A DNA stretch of 64,000 nt from Buxus sempervirens (lineage: Eukaryota; Streptophyta; Magnoliopsida; Buxales; Buxaceae), in the NCBI GenBank assembly GCA_947561395.2, contig OX387192.1:35609520-35673519 (forward strand), written 5' to 3'. The position numbers and the translations under genes were made by a program. The notes beneath the pieces are model-generated. The model was given only the letters and a program-made list of their open reading frames with translations. It was not told the DNA's origin and ran no database searches. Shown here in pieces: positions 22,205 through 33,803 of this stretch (within the stretch, counting starts at the first letter, position 1; each line of letters starts with the position of its first letter).

Positions 22205-22836
22205 GAGGTTATTAACAGATTAACGCCGGAGATGGTGCAAGTATGTGTCTGTCTTACAGATTGGTTAAGGGCAGAATTGAGAGATCAAGAATATGAAGAT
22301 GATCAACTTGCTGGAGACTTCGATGATTTGAATATTGACGAATTTAGTCATCCAGATTAGTCTAAGTTTTATTATATTTTTTGTAATTAAAGTTTAAGAA
22401 CTTACTTTCTCTTTTTTTTTTTCTTTTAAATTGCAAATGAAAGATAGATGAGCGGGTGCCAACGTAGTTAAGATGTGTTCTTACTATAGTGATGCAGTAT
22501 TATTTGTGCAAGTGATTATGTATTATTTGCAAAGTTGTACTTGTACTTGTAATAATTAATTATTTTTTTTGAGCAAAATATATACCAATATGTATAACAC
22601 AATTTTGTGAATCATAAAAATAGTTTTCAGAATTTTTTGTGATTTTTTAATTTTTTTTTGGAATTTTTCTTGATTTTTAAAAAAAATTCATTTTTTAATA
22701 CCCTCGGCTCGTTGACTGGGGCGTACCGTGCCGAGCCGAGGGTATTTGCTAAACTGACTGCACGTGCCGTAGCCCACCAAGCCCACAGCATGCCAACCCA
22801 TGCTAAACGGGCCGGCTCGTTTAGCACCCCAGAGGA
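22205..22836 (+). mobile_element. 3' end of a hAT transposon, second copy
   Basis: Counterpart of 14291-14925. The last transposase exon runs from about 22205 to a stop at 22358-22360 (LTPEMVQVCVCLTDWLR, then the same acidic tail). Non-coding sequence ending GTTTAGCACCCC follows. The upstream part of the transposase is missing and replaced by other sequence. Its presence beside copy 3, as beside copy 2, shows the insertion predates that duplication. Confidence 0.6.
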
Positions 22837-24081
22837 ACCAATGATGGGAGGTTGACTTTTTCTTTTTGGTAAGCAATTGGAGGTTGACTTTAAGCTTCTT
22901 CGTTAACCACACGATAATTGAAGACTGGCTCTATATGAAAAAACAAAAACAAAAATGAGAAAAAGAAAAATCCAAGAGTCGATAGAAATGGACAAGTAAC
23001 GACCTTTTTGCGGCCGTACCGATAGTACCTGCAAAAGAAATTTATTGTAGTCCAAAAACGGTAGTTAAATGGGGAAATTGGTTTTAAGTGATATCCTTTC
23101 AAAATAATTCAGATTGAGTAGTCTAAGTCTTGGTAATTGATAATTAGTGATACTTTTTAAAATAATTTAGAATCAATATCATTTTACTATTTATAAAGAA
23201 TTTCTATCAAAAATGACCTCATAAGACTTTGAAAATGTTTCCCTTCACTTTGTCACGTCATTTTGTCACAGGTGAGGTTTGTAAGTTTTTCTTAGGGTAT
23301 TTTTGAAAGAAACTTTTATAAATAGTAAAATAATACTGATTTTCAATTGTTTTAAAAGGTAGTATTAATTTTCAATTACCAAAAATTTGATGATTGAATC
23401 TCAATTATGTTTAAAAAGTCACTCAAAACCCATTTTCCCATTGTTAAATAGTCTTATACGTCTCAGAATTGATCCAAAACGACTTTGCCTTGCAATAAAG
23501 GTCAAAAGAAAAAAAATTTTAAAGGCTTCTGGAGCCGGTCGTTGACTTTATGTTACATGTGGTTCAGGAAACAAATTGAAAGGGACAAATCTAATCATAT
23601 AATTAAACCCACTGGCTACTGTACGTATCATCTACTGAAATTTCCTGCACCTTACCGTCAGGTAAGAGACAATGCATGTGGGTCCTACAAGCCATACATT
23701 CTTTTTTAATGAATTTTTTTTTCATTGGTGGGTCCCATACAATGTGTCTTGATTGAAGGTGAGGTGTAGGAAATTTGCCGTAACAGATGATACAGCCGAG
23801 CGTTTAAAAGCAAGCATCTTCTATTGCAATTTTCCAAGTTGAGCGGTCTTAATTTCCCACTTGCTTAACCACTTGACTGCTGTCTCGTGGCAGAGGACAG
23901 ACGGCAAAAGCAAGCATCTTTGATTGCCTAATTGATTTTTCGAAAAGATATCATCATGCTTTTGTTATGGCAAGTAATGATTTAATTAGTCTCAGTTTGG
24001 CATCCATTTTGAAAATGGAACTTTAAGGAGTTTCAAGGGGGAAAACACTGGTTCGGTTAGCACATTTGAAATGGGTTTAAA
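22837..24081. other. Spacer between RLK copies 3 and 4
   Basis: No gene is seen. About 23590-24080 repeats 46345-46740 (downstream of copy 7) and 61300-61600. About 23090-23440 is AT-rich and contains inverted-looking motifs around TTTATAAATAGTAAAAT, without a clear element boundary. Confidence 0.4.
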
Positions 24082-24320
24082 TAGGGGTGTAAACGGATCG
24101 GATTCGGACCAAGGACCAGATCTAGTAGAATCCGAATTCAAATCCGACTAATTATCAGAATATGCGTATTCAATTAAATATCCGGCGGATATTACATGAA
24201 CATTATTGAATCCGAATCCGATTAGAGTTTTGATATCTGTATTCGAATCCGATTAGTATTCAAATCCAATCAAATATTTTAGTCCGATAAATAATCCGAA
24301 AATCCGACTAAATTAGCTTC
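24082..24320. mobile_element. Truncated hAT MITE (TAGGGGTGTAAACGG family)
   Basis: Starts TAGGGGTGTAAACGGATCGG and is rich in CCGAATCCGA-type motifs, like the complete element at 60781-61290. The right terminal repeat is missing. The homologous copy is at 46746-46962. Confidence 0.55.
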
Positions 24321-24354
24321 ATTTTATCACTCTATATTGTAATTTGAAATTAGC

Positions 24355-24397
24355 CTCAAAACGTGTCACCTAAACCGTTTAAGTGACACGTTTTGAG
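24355..24397. repeat. Short hairpin (20-bp arms, one mismatch)
   Basis: The arms begin CTCAAAACGTGTCACC and meet at a CCG loop. The duplicate at 46999-47041 is perfect. Confidence 0.7.
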
Positions 24398-24499
24398 ATT
24401 CTTATTTCTCATTTTGTAAATTCGGGTGGCACACCTAAAATATTTGTAAACACTAATAGGCATACTTGTAATCTTTTAAAAAACATTGACATTAATTAA

Positions 24500-24765
24500 C
24501 ACTATGTTTAGCATTGCCTCTTTTTTTTTTTTTTTGTTGCTTTTTGAAGTAATAAGCATGTTTGGGTAATTAGTAATTTTATTGCTTCTCAATTTTTCTT
24601 AAACAACAAGGAGAATTTGGTAAGCAATAAAATTTCCTTATCAAGAAAAACAATTATATTGCTTTTTTGTTTCATCATGAAAAACAAAAGCATTAACTGT
24701 CCAAAATATGCTTATTGCTTCAAAAATCAAAAGCAAAAAGGTAATGCCAAACAAAGCAAAATATG
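24500..24765. mobile_element. MITE-like inverted-repeat segment
   Basis: The left part reads TTTAGCATTGCC, a T-run, then GAAGTAATAAGCAT. The right part is its approximate complement (ATGCTTATTGCTTC, then GGTAATGCCAAA). The same segment lies at 47148-47425. The target duplication was not resolved. Confidence 0.45.
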
Positions 24766-25263
24766 CTTTGGGTAAAACGTTATTATGATTTATGATCCTT
24801 TCAAGCATCGAAGTGGGACTGAATAAGGAGGGAAAGATGATACCAGGCTATGTCATTAGCTGATTTGTTTGTTCTGGAAGATTACATTCGTTGGACAAAA
24901 CAGGGGAACAAGAATCCTATAGGTGAATCCGGTCAATAATGTCGTGGAGCTGAGACATAATTTTCCTTGGGTTGCATGTTCAATAATGAGAAGTAGCTAA
25001 GAGAATGGGTTTCTTTAGATATGTAGAACACAGAAATCTGGAAAATCATAATATAAACTTTATACAAGACGCCCTTTAATGACAAGTGTACATTTATAGG
25101 AAAATTATGATTCCAACTTTAGAGCCTTATTGCTTATACAATACACAAACACACTCCTATTGCTTAATTATGCTTAATTAATCGTATCTTTAACATTAAA
25201 ACTTGTCATCAATCTTGTTTCTACAACAACATGATTCCAACTTTGACCACGTAGACAGATTGC

Positions 25264-27090
25264 TCAGCCGCTGCTTCTCAACAGTTTCTCAATATCAATG
25301 ATCTCTGCAACAAGAGGAATTGAACGCTCAGGGATTGAGGGAACTGGTAGGTCAGTCTCCAATATCTTTACAATCTGATCTATTGTTGGCCTAATACATA
25401 AATTTGGATGGGAAGCAAGAACTGCAACCAATATATATTTCTCCATGACTTCTGACTGTGCTATCTCAGCCATTCCTTCTTCAATAACCTCCAATGCTCT
25501 CCCTTCTCTCACCAGCGACCAAGCCCAATCTGTAACGAGAGAGTTCTCATTCTCATTAACATGTAGAAGCGCCTTCCTCCCACTCAAGAGTTCAAGCAGT
25601 ACAACCCCAAAGCTGTAAACATCGCTCCTCTCTGTTAATTGCCCGTATAAGGCGTATTCGGGAGCAACATAGCCCAGAGTACCAGCCACCTTCGTGCTCA
25701 GATGTGATGTCCCCTCCGGCGTAAACTTCGCCAACCCAAAATCTCCCAACTTGGCTTCAAATTTCTCATCCAAGAGCACGTTACTTGCTTTGATGTCTCG
25801 GTGAATGATGCCTGGCTGCGCCCCACAGTGCAAGTAAGCCAGACCTCTTGCAATTCCAACGGCAATTCTCTGACGAGTTGGCCAACTAAGTTTTGTTTGA
25901 ACCGATCCGAAAAGATGATCGTACAGGCTTCCATTCGTCATCAGATCACACACAATTATCCTCTGGTGTCCATCCAAAGGCGTACTCGTAGTACAATACC
26001 CTCTCAAACCAACAAGGTTCACATGATTTACGCTAGCAATGACCTCTACCTCGTGTGCGAAGTTTTCATCACTAGCAGCAGAACAGTTTTTGAACCTCTT
26101 CACTGCAACCTCAGACCCATCTGGTAATCTTCCCTTGTAAACATTACCATAGCCTCCCCTTCCAATCATGTTTTCTCTTGAGAAATTATTCGTGGCTTGT
26201 TTGATATCCTCAAACGTGAACCTAACTAGATTGGCATTCTCATTAATCAACTGCAACCCCAAAGTCAAATTCTTCTTAAATCTGAAAACTTCCTTCATCC
26301 TCCTCCGTTTAAGACCGCTTTTCCAAAGAAACCAAATCCCTAAAACTAAACCCAACAAGCCAATACCGCAGCCAACTACAACCCCACCAACCAAACCCTT
26401 GCGACGAACCCGCCTCTTGGAGTAACGTTCCCAGGATGTACCGTTAAAGAACAGGCACCAAAAGGTTTCTTCATGGAGGGGTCCAAAAGGATTAACCACA
26501 GCTCCAACATAAATAGAGGGAAGGGCATTACAAGTTGTGCTATTACCGATTTCAGGTCTGGTAAGATAAGACTCGCGGAGACTAGACAAGCTTTTGGTGC
26601 AGGAAGCACAAGCAGCACTATCCTTAAGAGATTGATTGCAACTACGTCGAAGGTCGTGAAGCGAGGATTCGGGAACCAGTCTCTCGAACTGCGCTCGGGA
26701 CGTAATGTTCTTACAACCTTCATAGATCCAGCTGGCTTCGAAGCCGCAAAGGGACCGGACAGGGACATCAGGGCCAAGTCTATTGACGTGGGCTTGAAAT
26801 GCTCGCGAACAAGATTGGGAAGCATTGGGAGGAGGAAGAAAGAAGCCAGTGGTTCGAAGATATTCTGATTGAAGGACATGAATTCCGCCGATAAAGAGTT
26901 GACACTCTAGCGTTATGTCGAGAAATGCCACTTTAGGGGAGCCAATGAAGTTTTCAAGAGCATGGATGTTGAACGGACAGGGAACTTCGGCAAGTTTTCT
27001 ACTCGAGACTTCACAGAGGTTAACGGAACTGCAAGTTTGGAAACCAGGGAACACTAATCCTACCGACACGAGGATGAAGAGAAAGAACAT
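25264..27090 (-). CDS. RKF3-like: RKF3-like receptor kinase, array copy 4
   Basis: 608 residues, one exon. Signal peptide 1-22, cysteine-rich SPARK/RKF3-type ectodomain about 38-212, membrane helix 232-256, kinase about 303-580. GRGGYG 310-315, K331, HRD 430-432, DFG 450-452 and APE 476-478 are intact, so an active RD kinase is predicted. The frame stays open upstream to an ATG at 27345, giving 85 extra residues. That extension lies in the 5' leader shared in part with copies 2 and 3, and would bury the signal peptide, so the start at 27090 is chosen. The protein ends earlier than copies 2 and 3, just after EKLLRSSG. The juxtamembrane region (EVFRFKKNLTLGLQLINENA) is shared with copy 7 only. 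Confidence 0.9.
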   Translation of the reverse strand: MFFLFILVSVGLVFPGFQTCSSVNLCEVSSRKLAEVPCPFNIHALENFIGSPKVAFLDITLECQLFIGGIHVLQSEYLRTTGFFLPPPNASQSCSRAFQAHVNRLGPDVPVRSLCGFEASWIYEGCKNITSRAQFERLVPESSLHDLRRSCNQSLKDSAACASCTKSLSSLRESYLTRPEIGNSTTCNALPSIYVGAVVNPFGPLHEETFWCLFFNGTSWERYSKRRVRRKGLVGGVVVGCGIGLLGLVLGIWFLWKSGLKRRRMKEVFRFKKNLTLGLQLINENANLVRFTFEDIKQATNNFSRENMIGRGGYGNVYKGRLPDGSEVAVKRFKNCSAASDENFAHEVEVIASVNHVNLVGLRGYCTTSTPLDGHQRIIVCDLMTNGSLYDHLFGSVQTKLSWPTRQRIAVGIARGLAYLHCGAQPGIIHRDIKASNVLLDEKFEAKLGDFGLAKFTPEGTSHLSTKVAGTLGYVAPEYALYGQLTERSDVYSFGVVLLELLSGRKALLHVNENENSLVTDWAWSLVREGRALEVIEEGMAEIAQSEVMEKYILVAVLASHPNLCIRPTIDQIVKILETDLPVPSIPERSIPLVAEIIDIEKLLRSSG

Positions 27091-28309
27091 CTGATTGTTG
27101 TCTGGGATATATGGGAGTTTTTCAATAGTTCGTCTGAGATGTCTGATCGAGGGAGAATAATGGTGAGTTGGTGATTGTCGAGGACATGAAAACCTTTGGG
27201 AGCTTCTGTTGATTCTCTTGTTTGTATCTTTGGAAATGAGGAGGAAAAAGAAAGCACTACTTTGAAATTTAGGGAGGACAATTATGGTGAGTTGGTAACT
27301 CTTGAGGACACGTAGCCCTCTTGGTAGCATCTGAGAAGCATTCATCAGCTGTCTTCTTCATTGAAAGAAAAAATGAGGGAGAAGGCTGTTGTGAGTCTTG
27401 TGACCGGTGCTGTAATGAAAATCTAGATAAACCATGTTTAATACAGCGCCTGTCACATTATAGGGCTTTATTATTGGGCCTTTTGAATTTTAAAAAATCA
27501 AAAACTTTTTACTTTATTTTTGAAAATTTATTTTTAAATATATAATCAGCCAATCATATGCCGGTTGTATGCATGGTTGCAGAGTCCGAGAGACGTGCAC
27601 CCATACAGAGCAATGTAAGGTATAATTTTTGTACTGAAATTTTATACCCTTTAAATATTGTGCATCCATGCACCAGTCCGTCTAGATTATTGCTTTCAAC
27701 TTAAAAACTCATTTTTCTCTTGAAGTAACTATTTTAAAATGTGAATGTACCATATTGATACAAATGTTATGCGCCAGATAAATTATATTATTTTGGTAAA
27801 AGCATTTTGAAAATTTGAATTGATTAAAGTCTTTTTTACATCGATTCGCTTATTATACAGCGAAATAGTTATAAGATGTGTTAAAACGTTTACATGTTAC
27901 GAATATAATTAAATATATAAAATTCACTCTTAATGTCAGCTTAACCTTTTGATATAGGATTAGTGTATTGTTGACATGTGCCCAGACTTCACTCAGCCCG
28001 TGTTAATAAAGGCACCCGGTGATTGGCGGTTGACTTTGACTTCAGTGACGCTAGCAATACCATGGAGTTTGAACGGAGTTAGCCTCACGATAACGAAGAC
28101 TCGCTCCGATAATAAATTTATTGAAGACCAAAAGCGATGGTTAAATGCGTGGCCTCATACGATCTCAAAATTGATCCAAAGACTTCCTGTCCCGTGATAA
28201 AGAATAGACGGCTACCGCCTCGTGGCAGAGAATAAACGGCAAAAGCAAGCATCTTTGATTGCCTAATTGATTTTTCGAAAAGATATCATCGTGACTTTGT
28301 TATGGCAAG
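27091..28309. other. 5' flank of RLK copy 4
   Basis: About 27091-27330 resembles the leaders of copies 2 and 3. About 27870-28250 repeats at 42385-42600. No gene is seen. Confidence 0.45.
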
Positions 28310-29085
28310 TAGGGGTGCTTATCGGGCGTGCCTGGCACGGCACGCTTCAAAGCGGGCTGCGCGGACCAGCCCACTATGGGGCATGCCCAACTAGATAACA
28401 TTGACAGCAGGTTTCGAACCTGGTCCAACAAATTTCAAGTATGTCTCTTTAACCACTCGGCTATATCAACTTCTTGCATCAATAGTATCATAAAATTATT
28501 TTAAGTGAAAATTAAGGATACCCCACGATTATTAGAAAATATAATTATAGAAGCGCTTATATAATCAATCAAAGCTAAGAAAATAATTAGGTATAAATAA
28601 GCCCAAAAAGCTGTTATAAAATCTTCAATTAAATATATTTGTTAAGTCCATGGTTTTTAATTAGACTACTTTAAGTCTTTAATGGGTGTAATTCTTCGTT
28701 TCATTCTCTTGCAACACAACGTACGTTTCTATTGAGCATCTCTCCTCCATGCTAAATTACTGTCCAAATCCTAAACTATCTTAAAGCAAAACCATAAATA
28801 ATCAATTTGTAACTTAATACACAGATTGAAAGGACAATAACGAGTCTTCTTAAGGCCACTAGCAAACATTTTGTAAACAAAAGAAAGACGAGTGGGTGCC
28901 AACTTAGTTGTGAATAATAAAAATATTTTTAGAATTTTCTGTGATTTTTTACTATTTTTTTGAATTTTTTCTTGTTATTTTTAAAAAAAAATCATTTTTA
29001 ATACCTGTGACCCGCCAGGCCCACCGGCTAGGGCGTGCAGTGCCGAGCTGGGGGTAGTAGCACACCGGCCCGTTTAGCACCCCTA
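28310..29085. mobile_element. Non-autonomous hAT element, 776 bp
   Basis: Ends are TAGGGGTGCTTATCGGGC and GTTTAGCACCCCTA, flanked by the 8-bp direct repeat ATGGCAAG (28302-28309 and 29086-29093), the hallmark of hAT insertion. The right half matches the hAT 3' fragments at 14449-14925 and 22361-22836. It therefore looks like a deletion derivative of the same family. No transposase frame remains. A tRNA-like sequence lies inside near the left end. Confidence 0.8.
28401..28470 (-). other. tRNA-like sequence (Ser-UGA-like) inside hAT element
   Basis: On the minus strand a 70-nt stretch starts GTTGATATAGCCGAGTGG (A-box-like) and has CTTGAAA in the anticodon-loop position, which would give anticodon UGA. 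It ends with a B-box, GGTTCGAAACC. The acceptor ends can pair with two G-T wobbles. The long variable arm of serine tRNAs is missing and the stems carry mismatches, so it is probably a decayed or SINE-like tRNA relic rather than a working gene. Confidence 0.4.
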
Positions 29086-29701
29086 ATGGCAAGTAATGAG
29101 TTAATTAGTCCCAATTTGGCATCCATTTTGGCAATGAAACTTGAATGAGTTTTCAAGAGGAAAACAGTGGTTTGGTTAGCACATTTGGAATGGGTTTGAG
29201 TCCACCACATAGTGGGGAGATAGTGTGCCCACTGGCAACGTGCTGGAGTTAGTATCAATATTTTGTTACATTCAAGCCAATTGGGAAGTTCTCACTTGGC
29301 CCAAACGGGAGCCAGGTCTGATTTTGAACCTTCAAACTTCCCCCATCAGCAGTGATCCAAATGTCCCATGCATTTTTTGATTGTTTTCCTAGTCTTTCAA
29401 ATTTTTTTCATTACCAGGAGGCTTTGGATTTGCATTTGAGTCACCATCTCAAATGGGATTGTTTTTGTTTTTATCGAATTATAATTTATATCTAAGCAGT
29501 TTTTTTACCCTATTTGTCTTTTTTCAAATCATTATGCAGCTCCCCTTCACTCCATAATTTCATAAAACAAGCTCTCCACCATTGTTCTCGCGAATAGAAT
29601 AACATGTCCACCATTTGAAATGCTTCTCGGATTCGAAAGTTCTCCCAAATAGAATAAGATGTTGCTAATTAATGTAATATGCTCAGTAGAATCTGCTTTG
29701 T
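29086..29701. other. 3' spacer of RLK copy 5
   Basis: No gene is seen. It matches 61480-62097 downstream of copy 8 almost throughout, marking the shared duplication of copies 5 and 8. Confidence 0.5.
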
Positions 29702-29721
29702 ATAAAATGTTGTTTTGGTTT

Positions 29722-29874
29722 TTTTTTTTTTTTGGAAACTTGGGGTATCCGGGCCAGCTTACACGCACCACGACTAATCCCCAGGGGCTTGTGCAGTCCC
29801 CCGTCCCACACAAACTAAATAATTACTAGGCCAAAGGCCCTGGGGGTAACCCCAAAGAATTGATAGCACCTGTC
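29722..29874 (-). mobile_element. Au-like SINE, first copy
   Basis: On the minus strand it contains GACTGCACAAGCCCCTGGGG and GTCGTGGTGCGTG, and ends with CCAAGTTTCC and a poly(A) tail (the T-run on the plus strand). A 20-bp direct repeat, ATAAAATGTTGTTTTGGTTT, flanks it (29702-29721 and 29875-29894). The body resembles plant Au SINEs as I know them. Confidence 0.7.
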
Positions 29875-30284
29875 ATAAAATGTTGTTTTGGTTTATCATC
29901 CTTTTAACCATCAAAACGGGGTCTGAATAAAGAGGGAAAGATGATGTAAGCCTCTGTCATAAGATGATTGGTTTGTTTTGGAAAATATATTAGTCTGACA
30001 AACAAACACGGGAACATGAATCCTAAAGGTGAATCCATGCCGGTCAATAATGTGCTTGAGACATAATTTTCCTTATGTTGCATGTTCAATAGTTAGAAAG
30101 TAGTTACAAGACGCCAATTAATAAGAAATGTACATTTTAATAAGAACTTTAAAGCCTTTTTTTATTATAACTTTATAGAACTTTATAGCTTATACAATAC
30201 ACAAACACACTATTACTGAGACTTCTCATCAATCTTGTTTCTACAACAGCAAATCATGATTCCAACTTTGACCAAGTAGACAAA
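29875..30284. other. Proximal 3' flank of RLK copy 5
   Basis: Includes the presumed 3' untranslated region of copy 5. It closely matches 62267-62676 beside copy 8. No separate gene is seen. Confidence 0.4.
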
Positions 30285-32135
30285 TTAACTCGAGCCATTG
30301 CTTCTCATCAGTTTCTCTATATCCACAATCTCAGCAACAAGAGGGAGTGGACGTTCAGGGATTGACGGAACTGGCAAGTCAGTCTCCAATATCTTTGCAA
30401 TCTGATCTATTGTTGGCCTAATGCATGGATGTGGATGGGAAGCAAGAATAGCAACCAATACGTATTTCTCCACGACTTCTGGCTGTGCCATCTCGTCTAT
30501 TCCTTCTTCAATAACCTCCAATGCTCTCCCTTCTCTCACGAGCGACCATGCCCAATCAGTCACTAGAGAGGTCTCATTCTCATTAACATGTACAAGCGCC
30601 TTCCTCCCACTCAGGAGCTCAAGAAGTACAACCCCAAAGCTGTAAACATCGCTTTTCTCTGATAATTGCCCGTACAAGGCATATTCAGGAGCAACGTAGC
30701 CCAAAGTACCAGCCACCTTCGTGCTCATATGTGATGTCCCCTCCGACGTAAACTTCGCCAACCCAAAATCTGCCAACTTGGGTTCAAATTTCTCATCCAA
30801 GAGCACGTTACTTGCTTTGATGTCTCGGTGAATGATGCCTGGCTGCGTCCCACAGTGCAAGTAAGCCAGACCTCTTGCAATTCCAACAGCAATCCTCTGA
30901 CGAATTGGCCAACTGAGTTTGATCTCAATTGATCCAAAAAGATGATCGTATAGGCTTCCATTAGTCATCAAATCACACACAATTATCCTCTGATGCCCAA
31001 CCAAAGGAGTACTCGCACTACAATATCCTCTCAAAGCAACAAGGTTCACATGCCTTACTCTAGCAATAACCTCTACCTCATGTTCGAAGTTTTCATCACC
31101 AGCAGCAGAACAGTTCCTGAACCTCTTCACTGCGACTTCAGATCCATCTGGTAATCTTCCCTTGTAAACATTACTGTAGCCTCCCCTTCCGATCATGTTT
31201 TGACTTGAGAAATTATTTGTAGCCTGTTCGATTTCCTCAAACGTGAACCTAACCAGATTGGTACTTTCACTAATAAACTCCAACCCCAAACCTGAATTCC
31301 TCTTGAATGTGAAAATTTTCATCCTCCTCCTCCTTTTACTACACCTTACCCACAGAAACCAAATGCCTAAAACGTACCCCAATAATCCAATACAGCAACC
31401 AACTACAACCCCAACAATCAAACCCTTGTGAAGGACCTGCCTCGTGGCAAAATATTTCCAGGATACACCATGATAGAAGAGACAGTTGAAGGTTCCTTGA
31501 TCGAAGGGTCCAAACTGATTAACCACAGCAGCAGCGTAAATAGAGGGAAGGGCATTACAGGCCGTGATATTACCGATTTCAAGTCCAGGAAGGTAAGACT
31601 CGCGGAGAGTGGACAAGCTTTTGGTGCAGGAAGAACAGGCACCACTATCTTGAAGGGATTGATTGCAAGTACGTCGAAGGTCCTGGAGCAAGGATTCAGG
31701 CACCAGTCTCTCGAACTGCACTCGAGATGTAATGTTCATACAACCTTGATATATCGAGCTGGCTTCGAAGCCGCAAACGGACCGGATAGGGATGTCAGGG
31801 CTAATTTGATTGACCATGGCTTGAATTGAATGCGAACAGGATTGGGAAGCATTCGGAGGAGGAAGAAAGAAGCCGCTAGTTCGAAGGTATTCGGATTGAA
31901 GTGCATGAATTGCTCGGATGATGAGTTGACACTCCACTGTCATGCCAACAAATTGCGGAGGATGCGAGCCTAAGAACTTTGCATAAGCATCAACTTTGAA
32001 CGGACAGGGGGCCTCATCTAGTTTTCTACTTGAGACTTCACCCGCGTTAACGAAACTGCAAGTATGGAAACCAGGGAACCGTATTCCTATTGAAACGAGG
32101 GTGAAGAGAAAACCGTTAACGATGAGGCGATACAT
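30285..32135 (-). CDS. RKF3-like: RKF3-like receptor kinase, array copy 5
   Basis: 616 residues, one exon, starting at MYRL, the first ATG in this frame, directly before the signal peptide. SPARK/RKF3-type ectodomain about 44-220, membrane helix about 238-263, kinase about 310-586. The glycine loop reads GRGGYS (316-321): the third glycine of GxGxxG is serine, a change shared with copy 8 only. K337, HRD 436-438, DFG 456-458 and APE 482-484 are kept. The third loop glycine is the most tolerant one in kinases, so activity is plausible. Other differences include an arginine-rich stretch after the helix (SKRRRRMK). The 3' flank carries a SINE insertion also found beside copy 8. Confidence 0.9.
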   Translation of the reverse strand: MYRLIVNGFLFTLVSIGIRFPGFHTCSFVNAGEVSSRKLDEAPCPFKVDAYAKFLGSHPPQFVGMTVECQLIIRAIHALQSEYLRTSGFFLPPPNASQSCSHSIQAMVNQISPDIPIRSVCGFEASSIYQGCMNITSRVQFERLVPESLLQDLRRTCNQSLQDSGACSSCTKSLSTLRESYLPGLEIGNITACNALPSIYAAAVVNQFGPFDQGTFNCLFYHGVSWKYFATRQVLHKGLIVGVVVGCCIGLLGYVLGIWFLWVRCSKRRRRMKIFTFKRNSGLGLEFISESTNLVRFTFEEIEQATNNFSSQNMIGRGGYSNVYKGRLPDGSEVAVKRFRNCSAAGDENFEHEVEVIARVRHVNLVALRGYCSASTPLVGHQRIIVCDLMTNGSLYDHLFGSIEIKLSWPIRQRIAVGIARGLAYLHCGTQPGIIHRDIKASNVLLDEKFEPKLADFGLAKFTSEGTSHMSTKVAGTLGYVAPEYALYGQLSEKSDVYSFGVVLLELLSGRKALVHVNENETSLVTDWAWSLVREGRALEVIEEGIDEMAQPEVVEKYVLVAILASHPHPCIRPTIDQIAKILETDLPVPSIPERPLPLVAEIVDIEKLMRSNGSS

Positions 32136-32384
32136 GGGTGCAGATGATATCGGCTCGATAATTTGAATTGATTATAGTTATCGTGTAAGCGTTTTAGCTT
32201 TGGGGTTCATGCCTTTGAGAATTGAGGCACCAAGTGATTGATGGAAGTTGGACATCAAGAATGGATAAGAATGGAAGTTGTGCATTGAATGTGATTTGAC
32301 CATGATATAGTTTACGGGCACCAGCAACATTAACAGCAGGGCTCCGGAGTCTGAAACGCGGTTTGCTCAGCGGTAACCATGACT
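32136..32384. other. 5' flank of RLK copy 5
   Basis: Matches the flank upstream of copy 1 (1231-1540), supporting a common origin of these two units. The presumed promoter of copy 5 lies here. Confidence 0.5.
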
Positions 32385-32860
32385 CATTATTATGAAAGAA
32401 GTGCGGAAACAAAGGCAAAGGCTATGGAAGGGGGTGTTTCATCCAAGTACAAGAAAACTTATCTAAAGAATGGTTTGCCAAAGAATTTGCAACCATATTG
32501 CCTTCTCAGAAAGTGTGAGAAAAAATTAACTTCTGAAAATACTCAGAGATCTTCGAAATTTGTGAAAGAACACATTGAAGTTTCCATAGAAAGTGTTGTG
32601 GAGGTGATTTGAGCACCTGGATCATAGTCATTGAATTGCCATCAAGAATAACTGTTCTCTAACCCATTTGCGGTGCCATTTTGATTAGCTACCATGCTAC
32701 GAGTTCCAAACAAAAACACCCAAAAATCTGCCTTCTCCATCACAACATACTCCATCTGTTGTAGCTCGCTTACAGGAATTCCTAAATGCCATCAAAGCTG
32801 AATTTAACCAAGGGGTATTAAGGACAGTGTTAGGAAATTTGCTTCTGAACTTCTCCGCTA
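32385..32860 (-). pseudogene. LINE RNase H remnant
   Basis: The minus strand reads, with frameshifts and stops, FRNSCKRATTDGV, GEGRFLGVF, then VNFFSHFLREGN and SLANHSLDKFSCTW. This is the order of the C-terminal RNase H domain of plant LINEs and is close to the end of the element at 43434-46342. It is broken in several places and lacks the rest of the element. Confidence 0.7.
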
Positions 32861-33803
32861 TCCGTTGGCAGTTTCATTATCTTAAAATTTTTGCTATCTT
32901 TTTGTAGCTTATCCATGTATTCTTCCAAGAATGCCCTTATGCATTCTTGTATAGGTCAATTAATAGAACGTGTAAGTCATTCTATGGAATGACTTGTACA
33001 ATACAATGTACAAGTCATGTCACCCTTCTTATACAATATAATGTGATAACTTATACATCTATAGGATGACTTGTACAATAACATAAAGGGCATTCTTGGA
33101 AGAATTGGGTCTATAATATTATATTAAAATGTCCTTAAAAGTCTAGAGCAGTACTGACTGCATTTTAATTATTTTCAAAAAGTGTCACTGAAAGTTAATT
33201 TTCCTAAATAAAAAAAATCAACAAAACTGAAGACTGGATAGAAAAGGAGTAGTAAACGGCGCGCTCTTTTGTCGTTGCGATAATACCTTCAGGGAAAAAA
33301 AGGTCATGGAGCCTTTATTGTTTATTGAAGGCGAAAAGCGATTGTTGAATTGTGTTATACTTCCAATAATTCCGAACACGACTTGACTCTCGCAAAAGTT
33401 GATTTCGTTAAATGTGGGATTCACATTCAGTTGTGGGTGGGTGGGAGACAGCACTTGCTGCAGACGAAAAGAAAATCAAAGCGTCTGTCGTTAGACTTTG
33501 TGTTTTGTGTTTATTGAAGGTGCCTGTTTCTATTAGGGGAACCGTGCGTGAAGACTTCCTTGGATGCAGTCGTCCCTGCTTTGTATCTTCTTTGACTGAT
33601 TAAATAGTAAATTTTCTACCCCTTTCCATAAAAGAAGGAAAAAAACTGTGTTGATTGGAATGGACCCAACCCCATTGCGTTATCAAATATTTAGATTCGC
33701 ACTTCGCAAGGGCGGCGCGTGCCCAGCTTCGATCACAGTATATGTTGTACGAGAGATTGGATGAGATCGTCCGTCTCCCGAATCCGTAGACGATGAAGCC
33801 GTT
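32861..33803. other. Upstream spacer of RLK copy 5
   Basis: About 33085-33380 repeats sequence upstream of copy 1 (1735-2015). About 33580-33800 matches 8140-8380. A run of TACAAGTCAT-type motifs in both orientations sits at 32975-33080. No gene is seen. Confidence 0.45.
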
